From Maratus speciosus (Eukaryota > Arthropoda > Arachnida > Araneae > Salticidae), in contig OZ010792.1 of NCBI GenBank assembly GCA_963932465.1, forward strand, positions 3,348,001 through 3,412,000: a stretch of DNA of 64,000 bases. Reading direction: 5' to 3'. Numbering within the stretch: the first letter of the stretch is position 1; each line of letters opens with the position of its first letter. A program made the position numbers and the translations under genes. The notes under the pieces are model-generated. The model did not search any database. It saw only the letters and a program-made list of their open reading frames with translations, and was not told the origin of the DNA. Positions 20,353-32,500 of the stretch are shown piece by piece.

Positions 20353-21515
20353 AAAATTACAAGGAAAACGTTCCCGAAAATAACTAGCGGCAAAAGAAAC
20401 TTTGTTTTATAAATGTTTTTCTAATCTCTAAAATCTATTCATTTATGGGGTCTCTAAAGGTAAAGGAACGCTTTTCGGAATTGCGGGTCACTCGGAAAAG
20501 ATTAAATTGTATTTTTATACATGGTAATATTATATTTTCCTAGTTTTAAAAATCTGGGGGGGGGGGTGGGGGTTATAGTGTAGGATAAGATTTAAAACAA
20601 AATAATGTATTTAGCTAAATATATATTTACCAGAAGATAGCCCGTCAGAATGATGTGTTTGCATTTTTAAAAGAATGATATAGCATTTCATTATAACAAG
20701 AACTATGAAATGATATTAAGTTTTATCTTATCTGACTAATAGGTTAGGTGGGGTAAAATAGTTATAAAAACAGCCCTTTTTTCATTCAAACTTAATTCTC
20801 CTCCTTTGTAAATTGTGAAGTTTTGTTATAGTATTCTGCATTTGTTGGAAAATGTTTCATAGTCTATGCTGTACGCATGATTTTTCGTTCTTGTTTTAAT
20901 TAAATTAATTCATTTTTCTTTTTAGGTGAAAAGTGGACATAATGCGTCATTCAAAATTTGTCTTACAGCAGTTTTTTTTTCAATCGCCACCCACACGAAG
21001 ATAAAAATTGAGTAAAAAAAACAGTCTTCAATCTTATTTAGAAATGTAACGATTCGTTTACAACAAAATGAGAAGGGGGAAAAAATGAATAATCATTTTT
21101 GTATTTATTATTCAACACGAAACAATGATGGATCCTATTTTTCCCACCGACTGTTCGTTCCGCTTGAATATGTAAATTTAGAAACGATCGACGAGAAACA
21201 TGTTTCAGCATACAGTTAAAATACAATGCACCACTGAAAATATTAGGAATTTTTTTTTTTTTAAAGTTTGTAAAGCAGTTTAAAACATTCGATTTCGAAT
21301 TTATTTTCATATTGTTATGTTGATGTTGATTGTCCATTGTGCGGGACTACCACTGACGACATTTTTTTATTTTATTATTTTTTACTTACCAATATTTCTA
21401 AGCAAACAAAAATAGTAAAAATATAATTGCCAGCCTGATTGTGTGGCGTTCGCTGAACTTCCTGTAGGCTAAAGTGTCCATATTTCGTCCCCTCTCGTAA
21501 TTTCGTCCCCCTTAA
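20353..21515. other. AT-rich spacer with G-run
   Basis: A G-run lies at about 20559-20573. No gene recognised; the minus ORF at 21038-21337 is unremarkable. Confidence 0.3.
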
Positions 21516-21715
21516 CCCCTTGGGGACGAGCGACACGTATACGAGCCGCATGAAGCGCTCAGAATACTTGTTTTTCCTCACCAGTAAAATTTTGCTGTAA
21601 AATTTGCCTTATTTAATCAGCGCATTTTCTCGATTCAAGAAGACACAAATTTCCGTTTTTAAAAAACGGTGACAAAAGATTAAAAATTTCGTAAAAGGCT
21701 TCCGTCCCGAAGGGG
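21516..21715. mobile_element. TTAA-flanked MITE, 200 bp (piggyBac-like)
   Basis: TTAA at 21512-21515 and 21716-21719. Terminal inverted repeats are CCCCTTGGGGACG and CGTCCCGAAGGGG. Interior CGACACGTATACGAGCC and an AAAACGG pair near 21655-21670. No ORF. Confidence 0.78.
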
Positions 21716-21719
21716 TTAA

Positions 21720-22860
21720 CTTTTGCGAAAGGGGCGTCACTTATGACGCAAGGCACAAGGGACGGGAGGTAAAAAGGTCAGCTTTGAAAGTTTCTTTCGC
21801 CAAGACACATACATAAATTAAAGACGGCGAATTTCTTATTTTTAGAAGCCCTGAGTTTTTATTATGTCGTTTGTAGAACGTTATTTACTGTACTGTAAGT
21901 ATTTATTTCTTATTCATTGCATGCATTTTACGTTGGTAAGATGATGACGGTAGCATACAGCGTGTTTTAGGACGGTCAGTTCATCTTATAGGAACTGAAG
22001 CTCCGTTCTATTGGGAAGTAGCGTGGTCCCAATTTCGTCCCCCTTGCAGTTCTTTTTTTCGTCCAGGGGACGAAATTAGGAATGCTTTTTCATGACATTT
22101 TTTTGACAACAAACATTTCCCCCAACATTTTACGAAACATGTTCATCTAGCTTGTTGTATGTTCGGTAAACAGGTTCTTCAAACTTTTTGTAGGGTTATA
22201 GCGTTAATATCTATTATGTGTTGATCTGGAAGGGTTACCTGAAACGTTTTCATATCTTCCTGCTATCCATTCATATAAATCCTGTCTTCCCAGTTTCGTT
22301 CCTATTGGCTCAGTTGATCCACCGCTGAGTGTACATCCAACTTTTCCCGTGTGATGCGGGAAAAGTTCGGCGAGCAAGAATAGTCAGCAAAATTCTCTCC
22401 TTCATCAAGGTGAAGCAACTTTTGCTGACTGAAATGTTCTGTTGAAGGAAATGTTCGGCGAACGACTGCCGTGTGATACAGTTTTAGTCTATGTAAAATC
22501 CAAATTTGGTAGATTTTCACTGAAACTTACAACTTCCACGGCCCTAAAAGTGACTGAGGGACGATAATAGGGCACCTTACCCTATAGGGAATATCTACAA
22601 ATGAATAAAAATCACATTTTGTATTTAAAATTGATGATTTAGAACAGGTAATGGCGAGTTTTTAAAAATATTGCATTTCTTACACAATTACAAAACGAAC
22701 CTCATCTGAGCATTTTTTACAAGCGATAAACTATTATTATTATTAATTAATAATTTTTTGTGGTAATTTAATTTTTGAATACATTGACACAAAATATAAT
22801 GTGCATATACGTTTCCCCCCCAATTTTCCCTCAGATCTATGAGCAAAAATCCTTTAAAAA
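21720..22860. other. Spacer with TTTCGTCCCC words and paired hairpins
   Basis: TTTCGTCCCC-type words on both sides of the preceding MITE (21484, 21502, 22030, 22060) suggest an older element into which the MITE jumped. Two perfect 11-bp hairpins lie at 22339-22367 and 22382-22430, the second with a nested inner stem. No gene. Confidence 0.4.
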
Positions 22861-23456
22861 CTAGTATGTTAATTCGTGCATTAGGTATTGAGATAGAGCT
22901 ATAGTGAAAATTCTGAAAAATGCAGCATGGCAGCACCATGTTGAGCGATTTGCACCAAAACATAAACAGCAGTAATTCATATCAAGGTATACCTGAATCT
23001 GAAGTTTGTTGACAATCCAAGCATTAGTTCTTGAGATAGAGCTATTGCGGAAATCACAAAAAATCGCTCAACAAAATGCATAAAACGTCAATTCCTGTTA
23101 AGCACTAACTGAATCTGAAGTCTGATGAAAATCCGGGCATTAGTTCTGGAGATTAAGCTATTGTGGAAATCGTGAAAAATGCAGCATAGCAGCACCACCT
23201 GCTGGGCGATTTATACCAAAAAGTAATTAGTACCTGTTTATATCAGGCGCTAACTGATTCGAAAGTTTTATTAAATTTCGTGCATTAGTTCTTGTCATAG
23301 AGCGCCCACAAAATTTGTGTCACTCTCAGATAGGCATTCTGTAAAAACATGTTTTTCGGGTTCTCTGACCCCTAAAACGTGTAAATCCGTTAAAAAGCGG
23401 AAATCGAAAATTTTCGCGAATCCAATACTTTCTTCTTGTAAAGATAGAAGAAAGTA
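22861..23456 (-). mobile_element. ACTTTCTTCTATC family, copy B, lacking one end
   Basis: Same core units as copy A (GAGATAGAGCTAT, GCAGCACCACCTGCTGGGCG) and the same minus-strand 5' end (CTTTCTTCTATCTTTACAAG at about 23452-23433), but the distal GGGATTGG end is missing. Confidence 0.7.
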
Positions 23457-24181
23457 AAAAAATTTTTCTAGTGCAGAAACAGAGAAAAAATGTATGAAAG
23501 GCGAATTTTCCAACTGAATATTTGAAAATATAAGGGTGTTGCCACCTGTTGCTGCATTTTACAAGCATCATTGAACTTCATATGAGATTTGTATTGTGTT
23601 GGCATTAGGCTTGCCAGTTTGGCCACCCATTGTAGTTCGAAATTTCAACTTCATACCGGAAATTTCGAAATGGAAAATTTTTACTTTATGTGATCGCTAA
23701 ATGTCTCTTACTAAATAAAGTATAAAATACTATTCTTTATTTCTGGCATGAACTCTAAATTACTAAATAAAAGTAGAGGCCAGTCAAACCATGTGTTGCC
23801 ATGGTGTCGCGGCTCCAAGACTTGCCCCGCATAATCCCTGTGCGGCTTTTCGTGACGCAATTTTTTTTTTTTTTTAATTTCTCTTCGTACCATGCTGGGG
23901 AACTCAATACAGTAAAAGTACAGTGTTGGCATTACTTGCCTAGAACGGAAAATTTGTATATTCCCTTCGAAATATGTACGGACATCCAACTGGAGTAAAA
24001 AGGCTTCCTTGAGTTCGATAACACCCGCTCCGTAATGTTATATCAATGGGGAGGTTGTTTTTGAATTTCTCGTTTAAATTTTAATATTTTTAAACAATTT
24101 TTTTTTCTTTGCATGATAGCTGAGCTATATCTTTATAGGACTCTTTTTTACTTTTTCGATTTTGGTTGCAGGTTTTTTTTA
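23457..24181. other. Spacer with a hAT-MITE fragment
   Basis: Positions about 23607-23665 (CTTGCCAGTTTGGCC, TTCATACCGGAAATTTCGAAA) match the terminal arm of the hAT MITE at 50164-50351. The remainder is unremarkable. Confidence 0.4.
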
Positions 24182-24235
24182 AAAAAAGGTACTTTCAGTT
24201 TCGAAACCGGTTTCGAAACTGAAAGTACCTTTTTT
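24182..24235. repeat. Perfect 54-bp palindrome
   Basis: Two 27-base arms with no spacer, centred between 24208 and 24209 (AGTTTCGAAACC|GGTTTCGAAACT). Able to extrude as a cruciform or form an RNA hairpin. Confidence 0.9.
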
Positions 24236-24295
24236 AAAAACTTGGAGGACTTGGAGAAAAACGTGAAATCCCATGTTATCCAATGAGGAAAAATA

Positions 24296-25046
24296 CAGTC
24301 GGACCTCTATTTAACGAACCTCTATTTTGCGAACTTTTCCTCGGAACCAACAACATTTTGCGAATTTCTTCGTAAAATAACCTCCAAATAGCGAAGTGTA
24401 TTCTCTATTTAACGAACTTTTTCTTCTGATAAAATTTTTTTTTTCTCCTTATTTCTCAAAATATTTCCGGACACTTCAAACTTATTCTTTCTTTTACACA
24501 TTTTATAACGCTCAATAACCTTGAATTAGTTTTACCAGGTGCCTAACTCAACGAGAACAGTAAAATCCCTGTCATTCTTTGCATTTCATCCAGGAAATGC
24601 AAACTTTCAATATCCCCCTTTCACACTCAAAAGAGCTGTTATGTAGTAAATAAGTTTCAATAATTAAATGCATGCAGTAATACAATACTTAAAATTACTT
24701 GTTATAATAAATACGATAATGTCATTAAAATTCATTAATTTTAATGTACTAAATATTTTCTTAAAACTGAAAATACAGTGTATTTCCGGACAATATTTTT
24801 TTAAATTCTTGTTGTCCTTACAGATTTCTTTTTGATTGGTAAAATGAATAATAATAATAAAAATAAATATGATTTACAAAAAAAAAGTGTGATTAGTTAA
24901 GTTTTTAATAATGTTTAGTTTTTATGAATTAAAAATCTTTTGTGTAGTTTAAAGTATTTAAAAAGGTTCATCTCTATTTAACGAATTTTCCACATAACGA
25001 ACTTTTTTTCGGGATTTAGCGACTTCGTTAAATAGAGGTCCGACTG
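24296..25046. mobile_element. Non-autonomous Tigger/pogo-like transposon, TA-flanked, 751 bp
   Basis: The left end CAGTCGGACCTCTATTTAAC and right end GTTAAATAGAGGTCCGACTG are perfect 20-bp inverted repeats bordered by TA on both sides. Interior copies of the end word (TTTGCGAA, TTTAACGAA) repeat near both termini. The sequence class matches pogo/Tigger ends. No transposase. Confidence 0.85.
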
Positions 25047-25549
25047 TACTTATCCTTCTTGTTCATTCAAATTTGGAAATTTCAACACTATTTATTTTCA
25101 GCACGTAGATAGGAATGTTCTTCATCCCTCTGTAAGCTTAAAATACTTTTAAGATAATTATAAGTATTTTAAAATTTGTGTTCAAGTTTCACAAAAAATC
25201 CAAAAAGTTTAAAAAGTATTCTTGACTCGTTTGTAACTTTGGACTGGAAAAAGATATAAACATTTGGAGCTTACAGAAGGATAAAAAACCTTCCTATATA
25301 CATTACGTGCTGAAATATTGCTGAAATCTCCAAACTTGAATGAACAAGAAAGATAAGTCTTTTTTCCAATAAGATAACACGGGATTCCACTGTTTTCCTC
25401 CCCCACCAAATAAGTCTCCTTAAGGCTGTTCTTAACTGTTCCTCTCAACAGCGCAAAACGTTTTGACACATTTACAAATTCATTTTTTAACGGAAAGATA
25501 TAAAATTGGAAAGACCATGGAAGCGATTTCGAATCGAACTGTTTTTTCC
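25047..25549. other. Spacer
   Basis: AT-rich. The 129-aa minus ORF (25209-25598) shows no domain and overlaps repeat R. Confidence 0.3.
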
Positions 25550-25870
25550 ATTTTTGTCTCCATCCATTACCTATTGAGTTAGAAGCGTTTTGGATCACGT
25601 GACAAACCGTTATTCGCCCGCTCTTGAGTGCTTATTCACCGTTCGCGCGGAAACTCGGTTCAAAACGTCCATTTTGACACTATTTTCTGAAAGATCTATT
25701 GCGTTTGCAAAAAAATGGAAAAAACAGCTCGTTCACATATAGTTTCTGAACAACAACACCAGCTAGTTTCATGCATTTTCGAACAAAAATAAATTAAAAC
25801 TTATGTCAGAAAGTTGCCCTTTTGGATTTGAGAACACCCTTAAAAAACACAAGTGTGATTTGAAAAGACC
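25550..25870. repeat. Dispersed repeat R, copy 2
   Basis: Shares GTTCAAAACGTCCATTTTGA, TTTTCTGAAAGATCTATTGC and GTTTCTGAACAACAACACCA with copy 1 at 16500-16910, in the same order and orientation. Confidence 0.6.
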
Positions 25871-26116
25871 AATTGACATTTTTATTGCTTTAGAATGAGA
25901 GGTTGCACGTTTCCTTTCAAAACGCAGCCTACAGGGAGTACAAGCGCCGGCTAGGATTATATTATATACACTATTTTACGAAAAACAATCTTTGACTTAT
26001 TTTTTCGCAGAATTTTAACAATTATCTTCAGTAAAATAAGGCGACTATAATTATTTGGGAATACTAGCAGTAAAATAACAAAAAGAAAAGTGCCAGTTAA
26101 ACTTATGACATCGAGA

Positions 26117-26556
26117 TCACAGGCTATTCACACTAAATGTATATTATAGTGTTAGTTCAAAGAATAATGCCCTCGAATAATAAATTAGGGGGAATTACTC
26201 TCCCCCCTCCGTTTCCCCGTTTATACTTAACAAATGAACCCCCAAAACTAATCAGAGAAGCGCTTTATCAGAATAAAACGGTATACGAAATTGGTAGCAA
26301 ATAGGATAATTCTGCATGAAAAACCCATTTATCTAAATTAAGGGGGGATTAGCCCACCGTTCCCTCCTTCATACTTAACCAATGAATCCCCAAAACTAAT
26401 CCAAGAAAACGCCTTATCAGAATGAACCTAGAAATAAAATTGAAGCCAATCGGATATTTCTATCAAGAGTTATCGCATTACATACATACATACATACGTA
26501 CGTACGTACAGAATCTGCGGCCACATAAGATCTCCGGCTTAGATAGCGTGTGAGCT
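26117..26556 (-). mobile_element. Repeat S, copy 2
   Basis: Opposite-orientation copy of the 17085 element: TCACAGGCTATTCACA at its left, GTGTGAGCT at its right, an internal CATACATACGTACGTACG run and TATCAAGAGTTATCGCATTA. Confidence 0.6.
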
Positions 26557-27855
26557 AAAAAATCATACTCACTTTGTGTATCATGTCCGGTGTGCGTGCT
26601 TATATAAATATTCATGCAAGATTCTACAGTTATTATTCATAGTTTGTTTTAACTTATTTATCAAAAGCACAGTTGAAATACTTTTCATCAACCAAATCTA
26701 GAAAATTTAATTGAATTTTCTAAAGTATATTTATTTTAAAAACTGGTTTTACACGCTCTGGTCTGCTAATCTCGATGTTTCCGCACCGTAAACCAAAGAA
26801 TCATAAAATCTATTTAATAAAATGTTTGTTTCTGTGCGGTACTTATTTTATTTTATTTTTTAGATACATTTTCTGGTTCCAAGTTCAATTATGTTCATTT
26901 GACTTGGGGGAAAAAAAGAAAATCTGATGGTTGACAGCTATTTAAACATGTCGTACGAAAATGTGCTGCCAAACATAACTAAAATAAACCTAATTTCACA
27001 TTACACTTTAAGAAATCGATCGACTGATAAAAATATTATAGAAAATTGGCCATATATTTTCGTTCCAATATAGATTCACACTGAATTTCGATTAACTGAA
27101 ATAATAAATCTTAAACAAGAATTTCAACATAAATTATCAGAAGTATTTAATTAAATTGATTCTTAGATTTCATAAATTTCAAATCTTTTGAATTTATTTT
27201 GTAATATTTTAAAACTTAATTAGTATATTCTAAAAATATGAACTCTTATGATTTTTGTAATAAAATCTTGCCTAAGCAACATTTCAAGAAAATAAATTTT
27301 ATTTTTAGAAACTCTTTTCCCAAACTAAATTGAAAACGCTAATACTTATATCAATTAACATTATAACATTTTGAAACGCATGTTGAAATTTAAAGTTAGT
27401 ATAAAATCTGATGGCCTTTTAATGATGAACGTAGATCCATATTCATAATGAATCGATTTAAATGAAAATGGCGTAAGAGTTTGAAATGGACAGTTAAAAA
27501 AATTATGAGTAGAAAGCCATAAAATTTGTATATAAGAAAGTATATAAGTTTATCTTTACTACCCCTATTTTCAAGATATTTACTATAGATTGACGATCAT
27601 TAAACCTGTGGCTGTACATATAATTCACAATTTCAAATAAGATTTTAGTCGCTTTTAAATATTTAAGGTAAGGTAATATTTAAGGTTTGAACGTTCGGGA
27701 TGTTTTTTTTATGTACAGTATTGAATAAATATACATATTTTTAGTTCAATTGTAATCTAGAATGATAAAAAAAAAATCACCATTTAAAAAAATATTATAG
27801 AAAATTCCATGCTTACGCCAGCCAGACAGCGTACACCCAATTGGATTAAATACTA
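26557..27855. other. AT-rich spacer, nothing recognised
   Basis: About 1.3 kb with no gene or clear repeat except the final 60 bases, which belong to the repeat interrupted by the next hAT element. Confidence 0.3.
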
Positions 27856-27863
27856 TTCCCAAG

Positions 27864-29295
27864 CAGGATTCGTAAATATCATGATATTTTCGAAAATATC
27901 AAAAATATCCGATATTTTGATATATATCCGATATTTTCGATATATATCCGATATTTTCGATATATATCTGATATTTTCAAAGCAGCCAACTTACCGCTGA
28001 TAATAAATGTTTTCAAGCATAATATAGGTTAGAAACTAAAATATATTGCACTTAACATGAAAACTTAATCAAAGAATATTCTAAAAATGCATTTTTCTTT
28101 TTATTTTCTGTGGGTTTTTTTTTCTTTTTTTTTCATTTAAAACAAAATTGAAGATGAACTAATTAAAAACGGTAACAATATGCTTAAAAAAAAAAAAAAA
28201 AGAAAAAGAAAAAAAGAAAAAAAAACTATAGGATTCAGTATCAAGATCAAGTATGAAAAAAATCAAAAATTTTAAATACAAAAAAGTTCTTTTAATTGAA
28301 AAAATTTAACATAAATGTAAGTATAAAATATCTTATTTCGTATTTTCCAACATGTTGTATAGTTTAAACTAAACTGGACCAAAACATGAGAAAAGATTCC
28401 TTTCTAATGAAACTGTATATAACTGCTTATTTAAGTTAGTCAGTTCATCTTTCAATGGTTGTTCTGAATTAATTATGTCCCACATAATTATTAGTTCAAC
28501 ATTTTAAAAATAAAAGCTTCAAATCTAAAGCTTCAAAAATATATTTATTTTCTTTTTTGGCTAAAAAATCACATCCAGAAGAGACAAAAGTTCTTTATCT
28601 ACAGATTCATAGTCAATAACAGTTGAAAATTTATTTCATTTACACTGAAATATTACGAATTACGACTGAAAATATCAAAAATATCTTGCACACATTCATA
28701 TTTTGAAAATAAATATCAAATGCAGAAAATATGAAACATCTTGATACATTGAAAATAAATATCAAGTAATATGAAAATATCAAAAATCTTGATATTTTGA
28801 AAATAAATATTGGATATATATCCATTGATATATATCAACGAACTCTGGCTATATATAAAGAATTATCAAAATTACATTTTATCTTTCAATGGCTGTTCTG
28901 AATTAACTGTCTAACATAATTATTAGTTCTACATTTAAAAATAAAAGTTTCAAACATAAAGCTTGGAAAAGATTTGTTTTCTTCTTTTCCTAAAAAAGTT
29001 ACTGCCAAAGGCAAAAAGTAAATTATCTACAGAATGATATAGTCAATAACATGTGGAAATTTCATTTACACTTGCTTTGAATGTGGAAAATATCAAAATT
29101 ATCTCACATGGTGATATTTTGAAAATAAATATCAAATATACAAAATATCAAACATCTTGATATTTTGAAAATAAATATCAAGAATTTGAAAATATCGAAA
29201 ATATCAAAAATCTTGATATTTTAAAAATAAACATCGGATATATATCAAGATATATATCATGATATATATCCATTGATATATATCAACGAACCCTG
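27864..29295. mobile_element. Non-autonomous hAT transposon with perfect 8-bp target duplication
   Basis: Begins CAGGATTCGT and ends ACGAACCCTG. It is flanked by identical TTCCCAAG (27856-27863 and 29296-29303), the 8-bp signature of hAT. The interior is full of GATATTTTC/GAAAATATC words at both ends and contains a diverged direct duplication of about 430 bases (28440-28860 versus 28870-29290). No transposase. Flanking sequence resembles 29900-30130, which lacks the insertion. Confidence 0.85.
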
Positions 29296-29303
29296 TTCCC
29301 AAG

Positions 29304-30206
29304 ACAAACAAAAGTTATAGTAATGCCTAACTATCCTGGAACCAGTGACAGCGTTTAAAATGGAGTCCAAACCACAACAAATATCCATGCTTAAGTCAGG
29401 GGGATTCGGCCAATTTTGATTCAGTAGCGAGCGCTCTAACCACTAGACAAGTGAATGGGTCTGCGAACATTAGGAATATTAAACTAATCCGCCCACAAAA
29501 TGAATCTAATCCATCAGTGCCAAACGACACATAAGCAAAATAGAAGTAAATGTTATTTGAAACAGTCCTTGTTCTTCTTAAGATCCACGATCAGAGATTC
29601 TTTGAGAAACTCTTCTCTCTTGAAGAGGAAAAGCAAATTGTCAAAGGAGGATTTTTCAACGGAATAGATGAAAAGAAAATTGTTCTGCCACATCTGTTGC
29701 TGTATCCCACTCCTCCTATGAGGTTTAGTAGGTGATCAAGGAGTAAAAATAAAATGTGCATAGTTATCTGGGAATTATTTTTCATAAAAAATAATGCAAT
29801 AGAGTGCTGATCAATATTCATTCAACGGATTCATCTGAATTTATATTTGATAGAAGGAAACTTAGAGAAAAGAATGGCGACTCGAAATAAATGCCTTTGG
29901 CAAACTAATTAATCAGTCTCGTCCTTGTATAGCGTTCGCCCATGGAACCTCCATTTGAATATAGAACTGTTTCAAGACAAACAAAAGTTTTATTATTGCG
30001 CAACTATCCGCGCCGATAGCAGCTGTCGACATCAGGAATCCGAAACTAATCCGTCCAGAAGTGGATCGGGTTACCCTCAACGCAAAAACAAAATAGAAGC
30101 GAACGTTATTCGCAACCGTAACGGTACTCAGACTTTTTCATCATTTCGAATTCATCGATTCCATCAGATGGAATATGTCACAACAATACATAAGCAATCC
30201 ATTTTT
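29304..30206. repeat. Two diverged copies of a flanking repeat, one interrupted by the hAT
   Basis: CAAGACAAACAAAAGTT occurs at 29301 and 29963, followed in both by AACTATCC and later AAACTAATCCG and CAAAATAGAAG. The second copy (29900-30130) is uninterrupted. ORFs at 29550-29735 and 29925-30236 have no recognisable domain. Confidence 0.5.
29394..29462 (-). repeat. tRNA-derived fragment (SINE head or pseudo-tRNA)
   Basis: On the minus strand the A-box-like TGTCTAGTGGTTAGAGCGCT is followed about 30 bases later by the B-box-like GCCGAATCCCC. The acceptor stem does not pair, so it is not a functional tRNA gene. Confidence 0.5.
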
Positions 30207-30580
30207 AGGTGTGTTCGTAATTATACAAATACGTAGCACCTATAGTCGTCGTTCGGTCTTTGGTCCGTCCGTCCGCATAATAACAGAGCAAAAACTACTC
30301 AACCGAATGGTTTGAAATTTTAAATATATAATTATTGTACAATTTTGTCGAGTCATTTCAAATTTTATGAAATCGGATGTCTAGTTTAATGACAGGGACA
30401 GTCAAAACTTTTCCGTTTCATTAAGGCCAATGGGAAATGATTTCAAGTGCATTTTAATGCTGTTACAGCCTTTCGAACAGAATGAAATGGATAGACACTT
30501 AGGAAGTGCACTAAAATATACATTCAGTACAGTATGCGGTGCAAAAAGTATTTATAAAACTAGTTATAGTACGAACGCAT
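30207..30580. mobile_element. GCGTTCGTA-family element, short copy
   Basis: Starts AGGTGTGTTCGTAATTATAC and ends TATAGTACGAACGCAT. It has one internal unit (ACAGGGACAGTCAAAAC) where the 7028-7927 copy has several. Confidence 0.65.
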
Positions 30581-31305
30581 CGTAGTCGAAATGAATTGAG
30601 CTTATTTTCTCGGAGAATAACTGTTACATAAAGTCATGCGCGGGTCGGATTACATCCTGCACAAACCCGAGCATTCCATTTCAAATCAACCCGAACACGG
30701 CAAAAAAATTTTCGTCAATCGATACCCGATCCGAACCCGAAATGTAAGGAAATGAATCCATATTTTCATACATTATGGAAAAATAGTCTGTAATTATATA
30801 TCTAATAGTATGAATTTTATCTTATATTTTGAAAAATGAATTTATAGTCTAATTAATTATCCAATATACAGGATGTTCCAAAATTCGGCTGACACATTAA
30901 GAGGGGTGATAGAAAAGCATGAAGAGGATGAAAACTGATCTTAGAACATGGTGTCTCAAACCACGTATTTTATTAAAAGGATAAAAACACAGAGTGTTCT
31001 GCCCTCATTCAATTTGTGTTGACGGCAATAACTTTCAGAAAACTGAAGTATATTATAAACAGACATTCTCACCTTTGCTGTAAATGTGATAATATCGAAA
31101 AAGTGGTAGAAGCTTCCATTATGCGCGCCAGTAGTATGCACTGGACACCCCCCATTTTGGACTGCGATTGCCAATTCATACGGTATCATCGATTGCTTGA
31201 GCATTCTGTTTTCCCAGAACTTTTCGTGGTGTTATAACATTTCACACAAAATAAGTTACCTATCTTTGCATTTTCATTGTAATATATTGATTTTTCTCGA
31301 AATTA

Positions 31306-31880
31306 CTAGCCGCCCTTGGCGACCAGTTTGGTCTCCCTTAAATGTATACTAAACATTCTATCATGTTACTTCTATTCATAATTTAATTCACTTGCTCAAT
31401 CCTTCGCTAAATTGGAAGAACAGATACAGAAATCATGAACTTGGTATTTTCATGTTAGCCGGACGCCGGTGATAAATCGGGAAACATTTTCCCGTCGTAT
31501 GTTTTCGTATTTAATTAATTTCATTTAAAATGTAATAATTTCACTCGTTTTATATAACGTTAATTTAAAATTGAAACATTTGAAATTTATGACTCTCAAT
31601 TATTTCTTAAAAAAAAAAAAAAAAAAAAGAAAGGAAAGGAAAAAAAGAGAAGTAATAAATAATACCATAAGCCATGACATTTAATTTCAACATCAAAGCT
31701 TTGTTTTAATTTACCACGCGAAAAATTGTTTATGACAGTCGCATGAAATGGACTATTATAATACTGATGACATGATAACGATGGAACAATATTTGACGAT
31801 TTACCAAACTGACCGCCTGGCATAATAAAAGCGAAACGGTCAACCTGGAACTGTTGATGACAGTCACATGACTTAAGCTA
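31306..31880 (-). mobile_element. Helitron-like element H1 (minus strand)
   Basis: On the minus strand it ends with the hairpin CGCCAAGGGCG followed by GCTAG and then T, the Helitron 3' signature. The other end (AAGTCATGTGACTG) is shared with elements starting at 61358 and inside 40820-41012. The exact 5' base is blurred by the head-to-head junction with the next element. Confidence 0.55.
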
Positions 31881-32500
31881 TCTATATTATAAAGGACAAA
31901 CATATCTATGCGTAACGCATACGTCATTCTGCGAATGGCAACACTTTGAAATTTGAAATGAAATTTCGGTTTTGCAATTTTCGCTACTGCAAATTTTTAA
32001 ACTTCTAGACATCGCACAATTTCAATTTATACACCGCCGTATAAGGAAAAAAACGCTCTTTTAAATGCAATTTGTTTGAAAGCTGTATCTCAATTTATTT
32101 TGGAGATATTAATTTTTTTATAGTTTTTAGTACCAGTTTTGTAATTGTGGCAACTGAAGTACTCCATTTCTATTAAAAGTAAAGGGAAAATAGACATGGT
32201 TTATTTATTTTTATTGATTATATCCTTATTGATGCCATTTTCACATTACAAATAAAAGTAATTTTTTTCTAATTTTTGAAAAGAAAATGACGTCAGCCAT
32301 TAACAAAAATACGCATTCTTCTTCATAAATTTAAAGATTGAAGAAGATATTTCAATATTTTTACATTACGCTGATACTGAGTTTCAGGCGCTAGGCAATA
32401 TGATTCAGTGAGTAAAAATGTCATATTTAAAACAAAACGATCATTTTCTTTGATAAAACTAAATATTTGACCAATATTAAATGGTCAATACTATGGCAAC
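31881..32500 (+). mobile_element. Helitron-like element H2, 5' portion
   Basis: Begins A|TCTATATTATAAAGGACAAA, the same start as the complete minus-strand Helitron at 61664-62663. It shares GCGTAACGC.TACGTCATT, CGAATGGCAACACTT and AAATGCAATTTGTTTGAAA with it. No CTAG 3' end was found, so the right limit is a guess. Confidence 0.45.
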
